Origin: QQWI01 sp964522015
GTDB lineage: Bacteria; Bacillota; Clostridia; Peptostreptococcales; Acidaminobacteraceae
Direction of reading: 5' to 3'
DNA: 64,000 nt
Assembly (NCBI GenBank): GCA_964522015.1
Contig: CAZFST010000011.1
Span: 1-64,000 of the forward strand
Position numbers and translations under genes: made by a program. This document shows positions 61,434-64,000 of the stretch, in pieces; position 1 is the stretch's first letter, and each line of letters starts with the position of its first letter. A model generated the notes under the pieces. The model saw only the letters and a program-made list of their open reading frames with translations. It was not told where the DNA came from and ran no database searches.

Positions 61434-61964
61434 ATGGAAGCCGTTTTAGCATCAGGCATATCACTCGGTCTAGTCAACATTGGACCGGAGTTGTTTTTTC
61501 AAGTCTTTAACACCCTTGTGTTATTTGCTTTCTTACGATGGAAACTCTTTGGGCCAATTACGGCCATGCTACAAAAAAGAACTGATCGTATCAAAGCCTC
61601 TTTTGACGAAGCGGATGGAAAAGTAAAAACAGCTGAAGATCTTCGTCTTTCTTATGAGAAAAAAATGTCCCTTATAAGAGAAGAAGAGGCGCATATTCTT
61701 TCTGAAGCCAGACATAAGGCTGAAAAACGTGCTTTTGAGATCATCAAGCATGCTGAAGAAGAAATTGCACACAAGAAAGCACAAGCTGTAAAAGATATGG
61801 AGCAAGAAAGAGAAAAGGCAATCAATCAAATGAAAAATGAGATCGTTTCGCTTGTTATGTTGACGGCATCCAAAGTAATTGATCAAGAATTGGATGGCAC
61901 TAAACACAGCGCGTTGATCACCGATTTCATTGAGAGAGTGGGCGATTCCAAATGGCACAATTAG
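61434..61964 (+). CDS. atpF: ATP synthase subunit b
   Basis: A 176-residue peripheral-stalk protein; ATG after aggaggg. One N-terminal membrane helix (about 17-35) is followed by a long charged coiled coil (DRIKASFDEADGKVKTAEDL and onward). Its 3' end overlaps atpH by 13 bases. Confidence 0.93.
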   Translation: MEAVLASGISLGLVNIGPELFFQVFNTLVLFAFLRWKLFGPITAMLQKRTDRIKASFDEADGKVKTAEDLRLSYEKKMSLIREEEAHILSEARHKAEKRAFEIIKHAEEEIAHKKAQAVKDMEQEREKAINQMKNEIVSLVMLTASKVIDQELDGTKHSALITDFIERVGDSKWHN

Positions 61965-62494
61965 TCAGTGAAGTATACGCTCAAGCCTTATATGATGCGG
62001 CCATAGATAGTGATATTCTGGTAAACTCTTACCAAGACTACAAAGAAATCGTGTCTTGTTTAAAAGCGCAACCTCAATTGTTCGACCTCGTGAAATCCCC
62101 TAAAATCGACAAACAGGAGAAAAAACTGATTCTGTCCACGATTTTTGAGGGTCAAGTGCAGGTTGAAGTGTTGAATTTCTTGAAAATCTTGATAGACACT
62201 CGCAGAACTTTCTATATCATCAGCATATTCGAGGCCTTTGAAGCCCATTACCGTGAGCACTTTAAACTCCAAACGGCGTATATTAGAACAGTGACACCGT
62301 TAACTCCTGAGCAAACCCAGGCACTCTCTGAGAAGCTAGGGGAGTCAACTGGCTTAACGATAGAAGTAGTCAATGTTATTGACCCGTCAGTTATGGGTGG
62401 TATGCTGATTCAAATCGGCGACCAAGTGATGGATGGCTCTTTAAAACGCAAGCTTAGCGGCTTAAAGGATTTCTTATCTCAAATCGCCGTTTAA
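61952..62494 (+). CDS. atpH: ATP synthase subunit delta
   Basis: A 180-residue stalk subunit starting within the end of atpF. The N-terminal helical domain (VSEVYAQALYDAAID) and the C-terminal domain (EVVNVIDPSVMGGMLIQIGD) match AtpH. It joins the peripheral stalk to the catalytic head. Confidence 0.94.
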   Translation: MAQLVSEVYAQALYDAAIDSDILVNSYQDYKEIVSCLKAQPQLFDLVKSPKIDKQEKKLILSTIFEGQVQVEVLNFLKILIDTRRTFYIISIFEAFEAHYREHFKLQTAYIRTVTPLTPEQTQALSEKLGESTGLTIEVVNVIDPSVMGGMLIQIGDQVMDGSLKRKLSGLKDFLSQIAV

Positions 62495-62525
62495 AGCGCA
62501 TGCTAACAAAATAGGAGTGAACGAT

Positions 62526-64000
62526 ATGAAGCTTAGACCAGAAGAAATCAGCTCAATCATCAAAGAGCAGATTAAACGATATGAGGATAAGCTCCAAGTA
62601 GAAGACGTAGGAACAGTCATTCAAGTCGGCGACGGTATTGCACGTGTGTATGGTCTTGATAAATGTATGTTCGGCGAACTTTTGGAGTTTCCAAATGATG
62701 TATTTGGTATGGCCCTGAACTTAGAAGAAGACAGTGTTGGTGCCGTTTTACTTGGGTCTGATACGGTTATTGTTGAGGGAGACATTGTCAAGCGTACTGG
62801 CAGAGTTGTTGAAGTGCCAGTAGGTGAGCAAATGATTGGTCGTGTGGTTAATGCATTAGGCCACGCGATTGACGGTAAAGGTGTGATTAAATCAGACACA
62901 TTCCGTGCTGTTGAATCCCCTGCACCAGGTGTTATCGACCGTAAATCGGTTCATCAACCGCTTCAAACGGGCATTAAGTCAATTGACTCAATGATTCCAA
63001 TTGGTAGAGGTCAACGGGAACTGATTATCGGCGACCGCCAAACAGGTAAAACTGCCATTGCTATCGATACAATCATTAACCAAAAAGAAGAAAATGTGGT
63101 TTGTATCTATGTTGCAATCGGTCAAAAGAAATCAACAGTTGCTCAAATTGTTAAAGTCCTCGAAGAGCGTGGGGCAATGAAGTACACCATCGTTGTTATG
63201 GCTTCTGCAAGTGAGCCTGCACCATTGCAATACCTAGCACCTTATGCTGGTTGCGCCATGGGTGAGCACTTAATGAATCAAGGCAAAGATGTATTGATCG
63301 TTTACGATGATTTGTCTAAGCACGCGGTGGCCTACCGGGCAATGGCTCTTCTTCTTAAAAGACCACCAGGCCGTGAAGCTTACCCAGGTGATGTATTCTA
63401 CTTGCATTCACGACTATTAGAGCGTGCTGCAAAACTAAGTGATAAATTGGGCGGCGGTTCACTAACGGCCCTTCCAATTATTGAAACTCAGTCAGGTGAC
63501 GTTTCTGCTTATATTCCAACCAATGTTATCTCCATAACAGATGGTCAGATCTTCCTTGAATCTGAACTCTTTAACTCAGGTCAGCGCCCAGCTGTAAATG
63601 CTGGTATCTCTGTATCCCGTGTTGGTGGTAATGCTCAGATTAAAGCCATGAAACAAGTTGCTAGTAAAATTAAACTTGAACTGGCGCAGTACCGCGAGCT
63701 AGCGGCGTTTTCTCAATTTGGTTCGGAACTTGATAAAGAAACACAAGCGATTCTTAATCATGGTGAACGGTTGATGGAAATTCTTAAACAAAAGCAATAC
63801 GAACCAATGAAAGTTGAAAACCAAATTATTATCATCTATGCAGCCACAAATAAACACTTGGTGGATATTCAGATTCGTGCACTTCAGAGATTTGAACATC
63901 AATTGATTGAATATGTTGGGGATCATCATCCGGAAATTTTGACAGCCATTAAAACATCTGGGCAAATTGATAAGCACACAGATGAGCTGCTCAAAGGGGC
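62526..64000 (+). CDS. atpA: ATP synthase subunit alpha (3' end beyond the window)
   Basis: The frame is open from an ATG at 62526 (after aggagtg) to the window edge, about 491 codons of the usual 500 or so. The N terminus MKLRPEEISSIIKEQI, the P-loop GDRQTGKTA, IYVAIGQKKSTVAQI and the arginine-finger region SVSRVGGNAQIKAMK are present. It forms the non-catalytic nucleotide sites of F1. The remaining genes atpG, atpD and atpC are expected outside the window. Confidence 0.97.
   Translation, partial: MKLRPEEISSIIKEQIKRYEDKLQVEDVGTVIQVGDGIARVYGLDKCMFGELLEFPNDVFGMALNLEEDSVGAVLLGSDTVIVEGDIVKRTGRVVEVPVGEQMIGRVVNALGHAIDGKGVIKSDTFRAVESPAPGVIDRKSVHQPLQTGIKSIDSMIPIGRGQRELIIGDRQTGKTAIAIDTIINQKEENVVCIYVAIGQKKSTVAQIVKVLEERGAMKYTIVVMASASEPAPLQYLAPYAGCAMGEHLMNQGKDVLIVYDDLSKHAVAYRAMALLLKRPPGREAYPGDVFYLHSRLLERAAKLSDKLGGGSLTALPIIETQSGDVSAYIPTNVISITDGQIFLESELFNSGQRPAVNAGISVSRVGGNAQIKAMKQVASKIKLELAQYRELAAFSQFGSELDKETQAILNHGERLMEILKQKQYEPMKVENQIIIIYAATNKHLVDIQIRALQRFEHQLIEYVGDHHPEILTAIKTSGQIDKHTDELLKG

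Overview
The window reads as a chromosomal segment of a low to moderate G+C Gram-positive anaerobe of the class Clostridia. The evidence is the strong Shine-Dalgarno sites, the order rpmE-tdk-DUF1385-prmC-prfA-tsaC-rpiB-upp-tagO-wecB-(atoDA)-atp, ferredoxin-linked 2-oxoacid oxidoreductase genes, S-layer homology (SLH) proteins, an LPXTG-type wall protein, and an F-type ATP synthase whose c subunit carries the full set of known Na+ ligands. An amino-acid or organic-acid fermenter related to Fusibacter or Acidaminobacter would fit, but the species is inference. I see no rRNA, tRNA or CRISPR array. The window opens inside the 3' end of a group II intron and closes inside atpA.

Layout. 1-8 kb: an ArsR/CGGC/DsrE thiol or metal operon and a DUF2200 gene (minus strand), a DegV-response regulator-histidine kinase operon (plus), then a minus-strand set of HlyIII, a PAS-only protein and an aromatic-acid-exporter-like membrane protein. 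8-15.7 kb: DUF1836, mutY and an aldose-1-epimerase homologue, then two tandem lipoproteins of the oligopeptide-binding (OppA) family whose lobes are in swapped order, and an MFS transporter. 15.8-21 kb: a NapH-like Fe-S membrane protein, a small membrane protein and a TtcA-like PP-loop enzyme, then korAB behind a candidate Fur box.

21-46 kb is a large cell-envelope region: an SLH-anchored subtilisin, an LPXTG surface protein behind a leader that looks structured, the probable major S-layer protein, three more SLH proteins, two TolC-like coiled-coil proteins, and an operon joining an SLH protein, a two-component system and an ABC transporter whose ATPase is degenerate at nearly every catalytic motif except Walker A. 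Four of the envelope genes share extended -10 promoters (TGnTATAAT-like).

46-64 kb is mostly housekeeping: a 3-keto-acid cleavage enzyme (Kce/BKACE), a stalk-domain protein with a dead transglutaminase fold, then ribosome, translation-termination, nucleotide-salvage and wall-polymer-precursor genes, an acetoacetate-type CoA transferase and the atp operon.

The best candidates for something undescribed are (1) the circularly permuted OppA-like pair, (2) the TolC-like pair and degenerate MacB-like ABC system embedded among S-layer genes of an apparently single-membrane organism, and (3) the pseudoknot plus SD-hairpin leader in front of the LPXTG protein. A recurring smaller theme is in-frame or stop-spanning tandem microduplications of 17-34 bp in unrelated genes.
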